64,000 nt of DNA from contig JBANDB010000005.1 of assembly GCA_037576215.1 (NCBI GenBank), positions 3,658,001-3,722,000 on the forward strand. Direction: 5' to 3'. This DNA is from Armillaria gallica (taxonomy: Eukaryota; Basidiomycota; Agaricomycetes; Agaricales; Physalacriaceae). The notes beneath the pieces were generated by a model. It was not told the DNA's origin. It saw only the letters and a list, made by a program, of their open reading frames with translations, and did not search any database. The number at the start of each line of letters is the position of its first letter. The first letter of the stretch is position 1. Position numbers and translations under genes: made by a program. This document shows positions 11,534 to 22,339 of the stretch, piece by piece.

Positions 11534-12405
11534 ATGGCCCACCCCCCAAAATACAAAACGCAAGAAGAACGTCGGCAGGCCCTAAGGGACAAGAGCAAAC
11601 ATTATTATTCTAAGTGAGTGGCTGTACTAGGTGAATTCTGCGACAAACGTTACATGCTGCTTTATGTACTAGACATAGGTACGAAATCTCGGGTAGGCAC
11701 AAACATGCCTATCGTGTACAACATAATTCTCAACAGTAAGTCATAGCTAGTTTGTGAGATTTATTAATTGCTAACTGACATCTTTATATAGTCATGAAAG
11801 CGCGACTGTGACCTCCGAAACGCATGTTGATCCTGTATCCCAATTGAACAAGCAGCCTACAGTGAAATATTCTACTCACCTCAAGAGAGTGCGAAACACA
11901 AATCAGTATGAGGTCCTACCCATGTACGTGGATGATAGCCTTTCAATATTCCACTACTGCTGAGTGTGATCCTACTTTCAGCTCAGTGACCGTACCAAGT
12001 CCACCACCACGTCCCGATCCCTTCCCCAAGTTTAGTGCCGAGGGCAGGGCAATTGTACAGGAGTTTGAAGATTTCCTGCTTGGAAAGACACCCTCTAGCT
12101 ATGTCGAGAGTCTCCTTGGTCAATACTTCAAGAACAAGTCTCGACGTCAAGGGCAGATATCCATCTTTGTTGAGCCTCTAGACGACCTCTATCGCATGCG
12201 AAAGGCGTATGCATCCATTACTGCAGTGGCCTTAGAGGCGGATGGGCCTAGCGACCGCCAGAAAGTGCTGGAGACATTAGGCAAACCGATAGAACAGCTC
12301 GTTTCCTGGCTAGAGGATATATGGCATGCTGCTATTGATGGACCTTATCATTTGCGTATTGCTTACAATAGACAGAAGCTTGCATGGCAGAGAGAGTCTA
12401 GTTAG
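11534..12405 (+). CDS. Small helical protein, paralogue of the 12463-13323 gene
   Basis: Four exons: 11534-11613, 11679-11735, 11792-11905, 11982-12405. All introns are GT/AG (56-76 nt) and all phases match, giving 224 residues ending at TAG. The start reads MAHPPKYKTQEERRQALRDK, with SKHYYSK at the first junction; such basic 'x-RR-xxx-xxxxRxYY-K' N-termini are common in Agaricomycete accessory proteins. The C-terminal half is predicted helical and ends with QLVSWLEDIWHAAIDG...YNRQKLAW. The oppositely oriented neighbour shares the N-terminal basic block with a phase-2 intron at the same Lys, and a similar C-terminus (WLEEVLCEAM...YHRGELAF). Function unknown. Confidence 0.75.
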
Positions 12406-12462
12406 ATGGAGTAATATGAATCACATTGTTTATATGCCTATATGCCTGCAAAATTACATGTG

Positions 12463-13323
12463 TCAAAGAGTCAAAAACGCAAGTTCGCCTCTGTGATACT
12501 TATCCCGTAGTCCGCTAGGGCTAATCATGGCCTCACATAACACCTCCTCTAGCCAACCTACTAGCTCACGAACAGGCCACAAAACCGCTTGTAAGTAACG
12601 CATCTCTCGTCCTATGCCAGCAGAATTGAGAATGAGATGCTCATAACTAAGAATATCCCGTTCCAAAGTCGATATTTGTAGGACGGCATCATGAAGGATG
12701 CTACGGTTGCCCCTGGGCTGGTCCCGCATTATTGTTTGCATATACTGGTGGTACGCGGTGTTGCAATGACCTCGTGGGTTCTCTTGGGTGAGTATCGCAA
12801 ATCTAGCAGAGATACAGCCGAGTTGATCAATGGCGGCAGCCAGTGGCGAGCAGCATCTGAAGAATACATGCCGTGAATAAGAGCACAGCACTAATGAAGA
12901 AAAGATACGAACTCCTCATGAGACCGCCCACTATTGACTTCAGCTTCGACCTCGACAACGCGGTTAGCCTGACGGATGAGTGGTTCTAGACTGTTGAAAT
13001 GCTCAGAGCTGGTCGCAGACGCAGTAGATGCATAATTTCGCACCTGCTCCCTTTTTTTTTGTTTTTCTGATACATGTCTCGCCTGCGTTGGTTGATTATG
13101 CTTTGATTTCTAGACTAGAGCTACGTTCAATGCAGCAAGCAGTGGTAAAAAAAACGTACTTCGCGTAACTGCGGCGACTGCTTGCATTATGGGCTGCTCG
13201 CCGCTCCTCAGCAGTAACGTCCTTGTGTACGGTAACCATCTCCATTGGGGTCAGGAGGAAGGGCTGAATAGATGCCGAATACCACGTACCAATGTTGATC
13301 CGAGTGGCGGAGTCTGGGTACAT
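12463..13323 (-). CDS. Small helical protein, inverted paralogue of the 11534-12405 gene
   Basis: Exon 1 is 13323-13160 (MYPDSATRINIG..., then AEERRAAHNASSRRSYAK). It ends with a phase-2 GTACGT donor at 13159, the same position and phase as in the plus-strand paralogue. The last exon reads CCSPLAAAIDQLGC... to a stop at 12463 and ends ELVGWLEEVLCEAM...DKYHRGELAF, aligning with the end of the paralogue. The middle exons (about 13105-12920) include a basic stretch QRRRDMYQKNKKK, but I could not join all exons in phase. The two genes face each other across about 60 bp (convergent). Function unknown. Confidence 0.6.
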
Positions 13324-13352
13324 ATCAGAAAGGGCCGATGCTGATACGGCGA

Positions 13353-13458
13353 ATTATAGGGAGCGTATTGATACGCATAATATAGGGAGCATATTGATAC
13401 GCATAATAGGAAGTGTATTTATGCGCATAATATAGGAAACGCAATCATACGCACCATA
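13353..13458. repeat. Four imperfect tandem units of about 26 bp (TATAGGGAGCGTATTGATACGCA type)
   Basis: Units begin near 13353, 13380, 13406 and 13430. Each contains a GATACGCATAAT-like core (13370-13381, 13396-13407, 13418-13431). The array lies between two divergent genes (start 13323 minus, 13534 plus) and just upstream of a TATA box, so it may be a shared control element. Confidence 0.75.
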
Positions 13459-13480
13459 AGTGTTGCACCCGGCAGGATGG

Positions 13481-13488
13481 TATAAAAG
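13481..13488 (+). promoter_or_regulatory. TATA box (TATAAAAG) of the 13534 gene
   Basis: TATAAAAG lies about 50 bp before the proposed start and follows the tandem GCGTATTGATACGCAT-type array. Confidence 0.55.
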
Positions 13489-13533
13489 CAGACAATCTGT
13501 AGACAAAAGTATCAGACAAACATCGCAAGCAAA

Positions 13534-14103
13534 ATGTAACTTAAGTTTCCCTTCCAATCTTCAACTTGATTGCATCTGACAAAAACCTAGGCGCATCACA
13601 AAGGAACAAAAAGACTTTCTCCGTCTGTATCTTATAGACTATCGAGAATCCAAAGCCAAGGCCCGCACCAACCCTGGTGACTACGCTCGATTCCAAAGTT
13701 ATCTATGGATGATTTGGAAAGATAGGTTCCGTACTGAGTTACAGTCGCCAGATCCTGCGGACAAAGAGGCAACTAAATACTGGATTGAATGTCGGCAGAA
13801 GGTCAGATCTTTACTTTGTTTTAGGACTTATTTGACGTAACGCTCATGCTGCAGGACCTTTGCAGAATTGTTCGTAGTCTTGAATTCTGGAAGCCGTTTT
13901 ATGTCGAGGGTAGGAAAAACAGATCAAAGGCCCAAAGTGCGAAGCGGAACATTGCAAAGACGCAAGCAGATGGACATGCCGGAGACGTGGAGAGGCAAGG
14001 CAGAAGGGAAGGAAATCAGTCACCAACGGAGCAGATAAGAAGAAGTGAAAGGGCCCCCAAACCGCGCAGGCTTGCTGACAATAGCATTGAATTAAAGCTT
14101 TAA
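13534..14103 (+). CDS. Small accessory protein; start codon apparently split by an intron
   Basis: The ATG at 13534 is followed at once by TAA if unspliced. Removing a 55-nt intron (13536-13590, GTAACT ... CTGAC ... CCTAG) joins AT to G and opens the frame MRITKEQKDFLRLYLIDYRE. Exon 2 is 13591-13801, and a second intron 13802-13854 joins in phase to exon 3 (13855-14103), giving 153 residues. The N-terminal domain (EQKDFLRLYLIDYR ... YLWMIWKDRF) resembles the first domain of the family at 5040-8100. The C-terminus is very basic (RSKAQSAKRN, RRSERAPKPRR), suggesting nucleic-acid or nuclear association. A TATA box at 13481 supports this start. Confidence 0.65.
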
Positions 14104-14326
14104 GTAGTAGCAGAAGCAGCCGTTCGCGTTGGCAGAAAAGGAAAAGTACCTAATATTATCAGTACACGTGATATCTAACATCACCTTTGGTGACAGTGAC
14201 GCTCTGATCGCACTCCGCAAGGGACGCAATTCTGTGCTATTCTTGGTTCTATTCAACGCTCTGAGCATATGACCTTAGAACAATGGTAAGCTGATATCGC
14301 AATCAATGTGAACTCGCTCACAGAGG

Positions 14327-14334
14327 TATAAAAC
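14327..14334 (+). promoter_or_regulatory. TATA box (TATAAAAC) of the KDZ gene
   Basis: TATAAAAC lies about 60 bp upstream of the ATG at 14388 in an otherwise empty 280-bp gap. Confidence 0.5.
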
Positions 14335-14387
14335 AGAAAGTAGTTCATATACTTCGCTGAATATCCCTCGACCCCATCCCTGAGCAA

Positions 14388-17300
14388 ATGGCCAAGAACC
14401 ACAAATCCCACAAGAGAGCTCGTCCTCGCATGATAATGTTTGATGAGGTCGATACCGATCAGACGTTCCCAATTACCACCCGTCCTCTTGGTCCTCCTGT
14501 ACCAGAATTTCATTTTCACACAGATTATTCTTCGCAGTCAACATCGAACTCTTCAGCACGTCAGGGTGTTCAGACTACTGTCACAGCTCTCCCCGTAGTC
14601 TATCCTGATGGATCCTCTATCGACCCTCCATCTACTTATTCGTATCCGCCGCATTCAACCCTACTTGACACCTTGATCACTTCCAAAGTTTTAGAAATAT
14701 CCTTTCTGGATCCAGATTATGTCGCACCAGCAGAGGTTGTAATGAGTGGGGAGGAATCAACGCGTCGAGAACGGCCATTGGGGGTGAATAGTTTTCTTGT
14801 TTTTGCCTCTTCCTATTGACCAGTTTACAGGATCACCCTCTCTTAGTGTGGAAGCGTGAACGCGAAGTTTTCCTTGCTGAAATGTTGCGGCTAGAAGCGC
14901 CTCCATCCGACGCTGGCGAGAACTGCGGCAAGTGTGATTTGGACCTGGGCCGCTTTCGGTGTCTCTCCTGTGTCGATGCTCGGATGCTATGCAAGACCTG
15001 TATGGTTGATATACACCAGGGCATGCCGTTGCACAAGATAGAGGTACGACAGAATTTCTTTCTTTTTCTTCAGTCGTCTAAAGCGTGAGCGGCAGGAATG
15101 GACTGGCTCTTACTTCGAGAAGACATCATTACGCGCTCTTGGCCTGGTTATCCACCTTGGTCATCGGCCAGGTTATACGTGCTCTCGTCCAACTGTAGTC
15201 AAGTCATTCGTTATCATCGACGTTGATGGGATATTTACCGTGCAGATGGGGTTCTGTAGCTGTATGCAGGCTATTGAGCAGCATCGCCAGCTCCTTCGAG
15301 GTCGTTTCTGGCCCGCGACGACCATTTACCCACAGACTGCGGCGACATTCCGTGTTCTTCATCTATTTCAGATTCTGTCATTCATGTCAAAGGTATCTGG
15401 CTATGAGTTCTATCACACCCTGGCGCGTTTGTCGGATAACACAGGCATGCACTCACCTCCCGTAAGAAGCCCTTGATGTGTGGTATCATTTCCAATTAAT
15501 AGATTCACAGGATCGATATGATGCTTTTCTGCGAATCGTGCGGGAATGGCGACACTTGCGGTCCATGAAACGCTTTGGCCGAGGTCATGAGCCTGGAGGT
15601 ATCGCAGCGACGCAGCCTGGAGAGTTAGCATTGCGTTGTCCTGCATGTCCCCACCCTCACATCAATTTACCCGACGGATGGGCCAAAAATACGTGAGTAA
15701 GAGTTAAGTGAACCAGCACTCTCCTCTTACTGACCTAATACAGTGAAAAAGCATGGATATATCGGTTATTCCTTGCAATTGATGCCAATTTCCGTCTGCG
15801 GCGCTTGAATGTGTCAAATGAAGAAAGCGATCCCAGCCTCAACCCTGGATATGCTTATTTTGTGGAGGAGAAAAAATTTAGATCGCATCTGGAGACCTTT
15901 GACAACGTCATTCCGATAGAAGAAAAGAGTACGTGCAATAACCATGATGCTGTGAAGCTTGCGAACAGCCGAGGTGGTCAAGGTGCCACAGCGACGGGTG
16001 TAGGTGCTGTGGTTTGCGGTCGCCATGATATGAAGCGTCCGTTATCAGTGGGGGATCTACAAAAGGGAGAGAGGTGAATCATTACCTATTATTACAGGTT
16101 TCAATGTTCACATCACACAGGTACATAAACATGGACTACTTTGTTCTTTCGACGCTTGCATGCGACACTCCCCCTTGGTTGGTCATCTCCTACAACATAG
16201 CCTGTCAATGGCACAAGAAATTTTTTAGTCGAGTTGGACAATATCCATCCGAGCTCCGACCACACCAACTCGAACGAAACATCCTCTACCTAGTTCCGAA
16301 GTTCCATTTACCCGCACATATCCTACCATGTCGCAACAACTTCTCTTTTAACTATTCGGCGAAAGTTGGAAGAACCGACGGTGAAGCACCTGAGCGAGGC
16401 TGGGCTGCAACAAATGCTCTTGCCAACAGTATGAAAGAGATGGGTCCTGGTTCTCGTCGGGATACTTTGGATGATCATTTTGGGGACTATAATTGGCGAA
16501 AGATCATCATTATGGGTGAGGTGGTTCTTCCTATGAAGCTGCAATTCACGAGGTCTGAAGCATACACATAGCTCAAACTATCTGCGAGAGATATAAGGAT
16601 GCGTTCAGTGCACGTGCGCAACATGTGGCCGAGTTCATCAGCTTCGAAGATGCCTTACATCGAGACCACTCAACAGCGATTGATGGATGGAGAAAAATGG
16701 TTCTTCTCTGGGAAAGCGACCGTAGTCAAATGAATCCTTTTGCTCCATTGTTGCGCCGTACGTCCCTAAATCTCAGACTCGCCGGCTGCATTTACAAATA
16801 GTCAACAGCTGTAACCGAAAACGCCGTGCGTTTAGAATTGGCCCAGGAAGAAAGGAAGGAAGCGAGCATTGAAATATGCCATGATGTTAGTCCTAGTGAG
16901 TTCATCGCTCAGGGTCTGCAGTTAGAAGAGGCGCAGTATGTTTTTTTTCCTGAATCACTTATATCCTTATTTGACAAGCATTTGTCCTTCAGAGTAAGGC
17001 TCGTTGATGACATCAAAGAACTTGGCACGCATTCAACAGACCTCCAGCGGACACGAGTTCAACAACAGTCAAATCGTATTCTCCGTAAAATTGAGGCTTG
17101 GATTGAAGTGCAGAAGGTATATATGCCCAAGACGAGCCTACTTCATGCCCAGGACGATGACCGACGCCCTCCCAACACTGAAGTTCATACGACAAAAATT
17201 CCTTTGTATCTTCCATCGGCAGCACTTCGACTTGGAGCTATTGACCCGGCTGCACAGATGTCCGTCGTTGAGGATGAACGCCGACTCCGACTTGCTCAGG

Positions 17301-18013
17301 CTCATGATACCCTGGCAACGCTTTGCGACCATCTACTCTTGAAGTCATATCTTGTAATATGGCGGCAACGATTTTCACGAGGTCAGCGATACGGTACCAA
17401 GGCAAATACGTTGATGCACCGAGTGGAAAGGAAAATTGGGGTTGATGTGGCCCGCTATCGACGTGTATACGCGGCATTGGAAACGGTATCAACCCATCTG
17501 GGCTGACATGAATGGAAAGCAGGCCTTTCACCTCTGAAGGCAGAGGATGTTCGTGGACTGGATGATTACAATGAGTCGCTCTCAGAGGGACAGCGCTCGT
17601 TATCTTGGATCTGGAAGACTCAACTGCAAGGGGGGAAGGAAGGATTGCAAGAAGGTGAGACAGTTTCATGCATTGGACCGCACCTAATGCCGATCATTAA
17701 AGCATTACGTATCGAGTGGTGCAAGTCTCGTGCTCGTGCACAGCGTTGGCAAGAAGAATGCGTACTTCTGACAGAGGAAATGCGTCGGGTGCAAGCAACG
17801 TTCCAGCACTATGCAGGTTTATGGGAGGACCGAGGGAAGAAGGTTAACTTACCAGGGGCATGGGCATATGCCTTGAGGCAGGAGGCCCTTTGGAATGAAC
17901 TTAATGTGAATGCACGCGAGCAATGGACTGTCCTGATGGAACGCTTACCTTCGGTATTGCCGGAAGCTGTGGATTCGGAAATCAACCTCGACTTGCGTCC
18001 GCGTAACACTTAG
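14388..18013 (+). CDS. CxC2-like cysteine cluster KDZ transposase, with one internal TGA
   Basis: Exons: 14388-14783, 14831-15043, 15096-15461, 15511-15692, 15744-16073, 16121-16515, 16572-16757, 16809-16935, 16993-17654, 17703-18013. All junctions are GT/AG and in phase (1,056 codon slots). Residues about 133-205 hold the cysteine cluster (HPLLVWKRERE, then C-x2-C, C-x2-C, C-x2-C spacing and PLHKIE). Next comes the KDZ RNase H-like transposase: WTGSYFEKTSLRALGLVIHLGH, VDGIFTVQMGFC, VISYNIACQWHKKF, TDGEAPERGWA, GSRRDTLDDHFGDYNW. KDZ proteins are fungal DNA transposases, linked in the literature to TET/JBP genes; none is present here. Two defects stand out. The usual Y-D-x-A-C-Q motif reads Y-N-I-A-C-Q, and a TGA at 17504-17506 interrupts an otherwise open C-terminal frame. 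No terminal inverted repeats were identified. Confidence 0.85.
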
Positions 18014-18404
18014 GTCTATATAATCAAGAAAGAGGAGGAGAAGAAAGCCATTCGGCCGCAGCCTACTTAATTTGTTGCGTATTGGTGGATTTATTAGGTA
18101 GTATTTAATACGTCTGTCGCGGATGTAGTCTCTAGTAGGCACCCCTTGGTGAAATTGTCCCTATAATGGCCATTGTCCTTAATGCCATTATGATTGTCTT
18201 CGTCCGACCGATCATCAAAGCGACACCGATTCTACCCTGATGATGGCCGTTGTTGGCAATTGCGGAAACAGATCTCGAAAGTATAATAATGGCACATGAG
18301 CACGTCAAAGAGGCATACATGTACGAATGAGGAGATGACTGTTAGCAACGCTGATAAGTGTATGTGCAGACTAAAGCCAGTAATCCGACGCAATGGTGGT
18401 ATAA

Positions 18405-18845
18405 TTAGATAAGTGGTTTGTCCGCCCTCAGGCTCATTATCTGCTTCCGTTGCTGCTCGATTTCGAGCCGCTGCATTTCAATTTCCTCCTGCTGTCTTTT
18501 AATTTCTCTTCGGTCTTCTACTCTCTGCAGCTCATCCTTAGCAAGCTGCTCGAGAGCGTGTAATACCTCGGTTTCGCGTCCGAGCCTTCAGAAGACGCCG
18601 TGGGAGGGCGGGGCAATGCACACGCATCCATAGCAATGTTGTTGGGGCCCTCATTGTTGCATGGGCAATGATAGATAAGCGGGTCGCTGGGCGTCTCGTT
18701 TGGAACCGTCAACGGAGATTGGCTACGTTTTCCAGACGTACCTACGCGTCGTATCAGGCGTGGTGTCGGAGCTTTCAGTTGATGCCGAGGGAGGGCGGGG
18801 AGATGGACGTTGAGAGCTGGACGAGCCACCCCCGTATACAGGGAC
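18405..18845 (-). CDS. Hypothetical small protein with C-terminal coiled coil
   Basis: On the minus strand a frame ending at TAA 18407-18405 reads LGRETEVLHALEQLAKDELQ, then EDRREIKRQQEEIEMQRL, a strongly charged heptad-like coiled coil. Upstream, Ser/Pro-rich frames contain two diverged copies of a CCCCGCCCTCCC-GGC block, but I could not join them to the coiled-coil exon in phase. The start is unknown and the call is tentative. Confidence 0.4.
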
Positions 18846-18859
18846 GGATACTCGACCCA

Positions 18860-19660
18860 TAGGAAGCAACAGATGAAAGAGTAATCAAAGAAGAGTGAAA
18901 AATGACGAAATAGAGAAATAAAAAGAAATGAAGGTGGTGGTAAGAAGAAGCTGTGTATAGTGGGGTAAAATATGGAAAGTTGATGGAAATGATACGCATA
19001 TACAAACGAAACTCAGTGAAGGAAGTTGGTCTCAACCTTATTACAGTGACACGCATACACAAATGAAAATTAGCTGAATAGATTGCTGCAGCCACAACCT
19101 TAGAACATTTTTGTGATCTACATATAGTCCAAAAGCTCCGCACGTATTTGACAAACGTTTAAGTACATCTGACGAAGATTATAACACTTTCCTCGTTCAC
19201 AGAGGCGCTTTGATCGCACTCAAACCTATGGAACACGTGCCATATCGGGGGATCGGGCGCTTGATTAGTCAGTCCGGAAAGGGACTCGCACTTCTCCGGA
19301 TATCTGGACAGAATGAGGCCGGACCGAGGAGTCCAGTCTGACCGGGAGTTTGTCTCTCTGCGACTTGCCCCTAATTTATGCCTCCAGTTAATGATGCATA
19401 ACTTTGGTCGTAAAAAGAGTTTTCCAACGAACAAAATACGATTATAGATGGACGCAGTAAAAAAGGGCTCAAGTGGCTGTGTTGCATTGCTTCCCGAGTA
19501 TGAGGAGGATGATGACAATCCTAGTGCCCCAACCACTTTTTGTACCGCCAGAGGATTTTTGGAGTTTGAACAAATGTAAATTAGAGCCAAGAGGTAGGTA
19601 CATTGTCAGATTGGCACATTAAACTACTTGCTCACGAAGATGTTACTATGATAATGGCTT
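18860..19660. other. No recognised gene; two short repeats
   Basis: GATACGCATATACAAACGAA (about 18991) and GACACGCATACACAAATGAA (about 19048) are two copies of a 20-23 bp repeat. A minus-strand open frame (19159-19590) is not convincing. Confidence 0.4.
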
Positions 19661-22082
19661 CTACTTGCGTGACCGTTCCTCAAACCGTTTGCACAGCGTC
19701 CGCTTCAATGTATCATTCAACTGTCTGGCCTCTGAGCTCTCGGGAACCAGCACCAGGTGGGTAGCAGGTAAGGTGAGTTCTATCCCCGTGTTCTCGTCCA
19801 TGTGCCTGGCCACTACGTTCACCACGACGACGTCCCACCAAAGTTCCATTCCTAGTGGCCTCACCTCATAGTCCAAGCCACGAACATAACGCCCGACATA
19901 TCCACCTTCGGTGACCATCCAGAGATCATAATCTCTTTGATGAGGATGGCGAATTTTCATCCTCGCTACATCCACCGCCACAGGCTGCTTGTAGACGGTC
20001 CTCACCAAGGTGACCTGATCTCCAAGGGTCATCGCTTTAACCACCACATCTTTCTTGTTGTCAGGCAGAGTGACACGCATTTCTTTGTTTCTTAACTGTG
20101 GATGTTCCCACCAGTAGGAGGCCCAGAGAGGCGACTGGGAAGGTGCCTGAGGTGGGGTAACGGGCCGTGGATGCGTGTCTTCCACAGCTGTGGAATGCTC
20201 GACGGGTGGACACCGTACTTCCTCATGCATGAAGTATTCGGAGGGTCGGAAGGAGTTCTGGTATTGAGTCAATGGTTGAAAGATCAACAAAGGCTCCCCA
20301 GTGCTGATGACCATGAGTATGAATGCCACAAATTAATAAGATCAGCCTACTGTAGCTCCCAAATGTCCTCGTAAGCAAACCATTCAGCACTTCGAGGATT
20401 GGCACCAGAGTAGCGATTGAGCTCCATGAGAATGCTAAGACCGCTGGTTAATCAGGGTGTTGGCCGCCATCCGGGGACCTCTGGTCATGTGTTTCGCACA
20501 GGGACATGCATGACATCCCTGACTGTTCCCTCGTAGGCGCGAAACCGGTGATGAAGCTTGCTGATGCGAACCTCCACTCCAAGCCAGGGAACGGAGAGCC
20601 TGGCTTGCCGGTTTGGATCAGTCGCATTGTCTGCCCGACAGTGGGGTGGTCGTGTGACCACCACACAGTTGCGATGGCTATGGAACAACTATGATTCAAT
20701 GAGTACAGTCAACAACTGCGTGAAATCCATAGCAAACCTTCATCCCCGAAGAGTCATGGTCGCGCTGACTGCCAAGCGAGCGGTCCCGTTGTAAAAAAGT
20801 CAGATTGGGTCCCCTGACTTGGTCAACCCATCCACCCAGCGACGGCTCCCCGACAGTCTCCACATAGTCACCAACCTGCACATCCTTCCAGACATCTCGC
20901 CATGAAATAGTGCGGGTTCCACTGCCGTCCTCTGCTGTAACCTCCAATCCTGTCACTCCTACTGCTTCTACTGTAGCGCGTGATTTCCCTTCATCTATCA
21001 GAACTACCAGACCTGGTTCAAAAATCCATTCTTGAACAGGCGAGAACACGTCGCATTCCCAAACCAATGGATGACCACTGTCAAAGAACATTTTGGCGTC
21101 GTTCCAAGTCAAGGGCTCCGCAAGGCTGAGTGCATTCGCGTGCGGTACCTCCAATATATATAGTCCCCGGTCGTAGTGGTGTTCTTGTATAACGGAGGGC
21201 TGGTTCGAAGCGTTGGAGATAGGAAAAAGTGCAGGTTCAGGACGATAGCCCTTACGTTTCCTTTTGAGGGATGTGCCATTTCTTTGGCAGGGGACTACCA
21301 GCACCTTGTAACCCCAGGGCAATGTTTGCCACACCAGAGCTATGTCCCCCCGATATCGTCCACTGCGGACGCGGAGCCAATCGCCTCTTCCCAAGCCCAT
21401 TCCTCGACAGTCCTCACGTGCACGGGTCCACCAATCCACGGTCTCCACAGATTCCAACAAAGGGCTCCCTTGACGCAAAGCAACACCGGGTGCACGCAAG
21501 AGGCATCTCTCCAAGTCGTCCAAGATAGGACCATTGATACTGGCTTGGTGCAATCTGGATTCAAAATAAACCCACCCTCGCAACCAGGGAAGTACTACCG
21601 CTCGGTGGAGACACTCATGTTCGCCCTGGACAGAGGCTGACAGTTGATACTCCATGCCTGCCTGCCCAAGGAAAGGTTAGCATCAGAAAGGATCGCCTAG
21701 GTTAGCTTCGCTCACTCGACAACATACGCGACGCAACAGCGTGACCGTCTGTGTCTCGTGAGGGTCCGTTGCCTGAGGTTGCGAGCAGCGATCACGAACA
21801 CCTTCCAGCCACCTCTTAAAACTCTCCCTGGCATCGGCCTCGTCGCTTTGAGTGGCACCTAGGTTGGGGGGTGTTACACTGGATGGAATGGATACTCCAG
21901 CTAGGGCTGTGTGAGTTGAGGAAGGACAGCTGCAATGTAAGCGTGCTCACTAGTGTACGAGTCGTAGTCCTCCTCGTCCAATTCTTCTTCCTCCTCACCT
22001 GCTTCGTCATCTATAAATGTATTCTGTACGGGCTCAGTCAGGATGAGACTGCATAAGCCTGAGTCCTACGTACACCTGACAT
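19661..22082 (-). CDS. Spt5-like KOW-domain protein
   Basis: Exons: 22082-22074, 22023-21951, 21906-21716, 21661-20738, 20688-about 20490, 20443-20351, 20303-19661. Introns of 44-52 nt, and every junction except exon 5/6 is in phase. The N-terminus is acidic (DDEAGEEEEELDEEDYD), as in Spt5. KOW-like modules follow: GDWLRVRSGRYRGDIALVWQ, EPGLVVLIDEGKSRATVEAV, VQVGDYVETVGEPSLGGWV, PWLGVEVRISKLHHRFRAYEG, and near the C-terminus GYVGRYVRGLDYEVRPLGME. Genuine Spt5 binds RNA polymerase II during elongation; these Agaricomycete paralogues are numerous and of unknown role. No NGN domain is sure. After EGTVRDVMHVPVRNT a TGA follows, while the next exon needs a phase-2 donor; only a GC-AG intron (GCATGT) would restore it. 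It is divergent from the JmjC region. Confidence 0.75.
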
Positions 22083-22225
22083 TGAGAAAGAATTTGTGCA
22101 CTTAGGGTCGAACTGATGATGGCATAGTAGCCATCAGTAATATTGCTCTGTTCTATTGATATGGTGGTTCGTTCGGAAGTCGCGAAAGCGTGAGAAACAT
22201 GACGAAGTGGTTGCCTAGTACACAG

Positions 22226-22280
22226 CCAATGTTGGACGCTCGGCTTGATTTAGTAAATCAAGCTGAGCGTCCAACATTGG
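22226..22280. repeat. 55-nt near-perfect hairpin (26-bp stem, 3-nt loop)
   Basis: The left arm 22226-22251 and right arm 22255-22280 pair over 26 bp (arms start CCAATGTTGGACGCTC and end GAGCGTCCAACATTGG) around the loop AGT. The single mismatch is G opposite T, a G-U pair in RNA. It lies between the divergent Spt5-like (22082) and JmjC-side genes. Confidence 0.9.
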
Positions 22281-22339
22281 TCATCTATGTCGCTGTTGGC
22301 CGATCAAACTTCCCACGCCTTACCTTTTTTTTTCAGACC

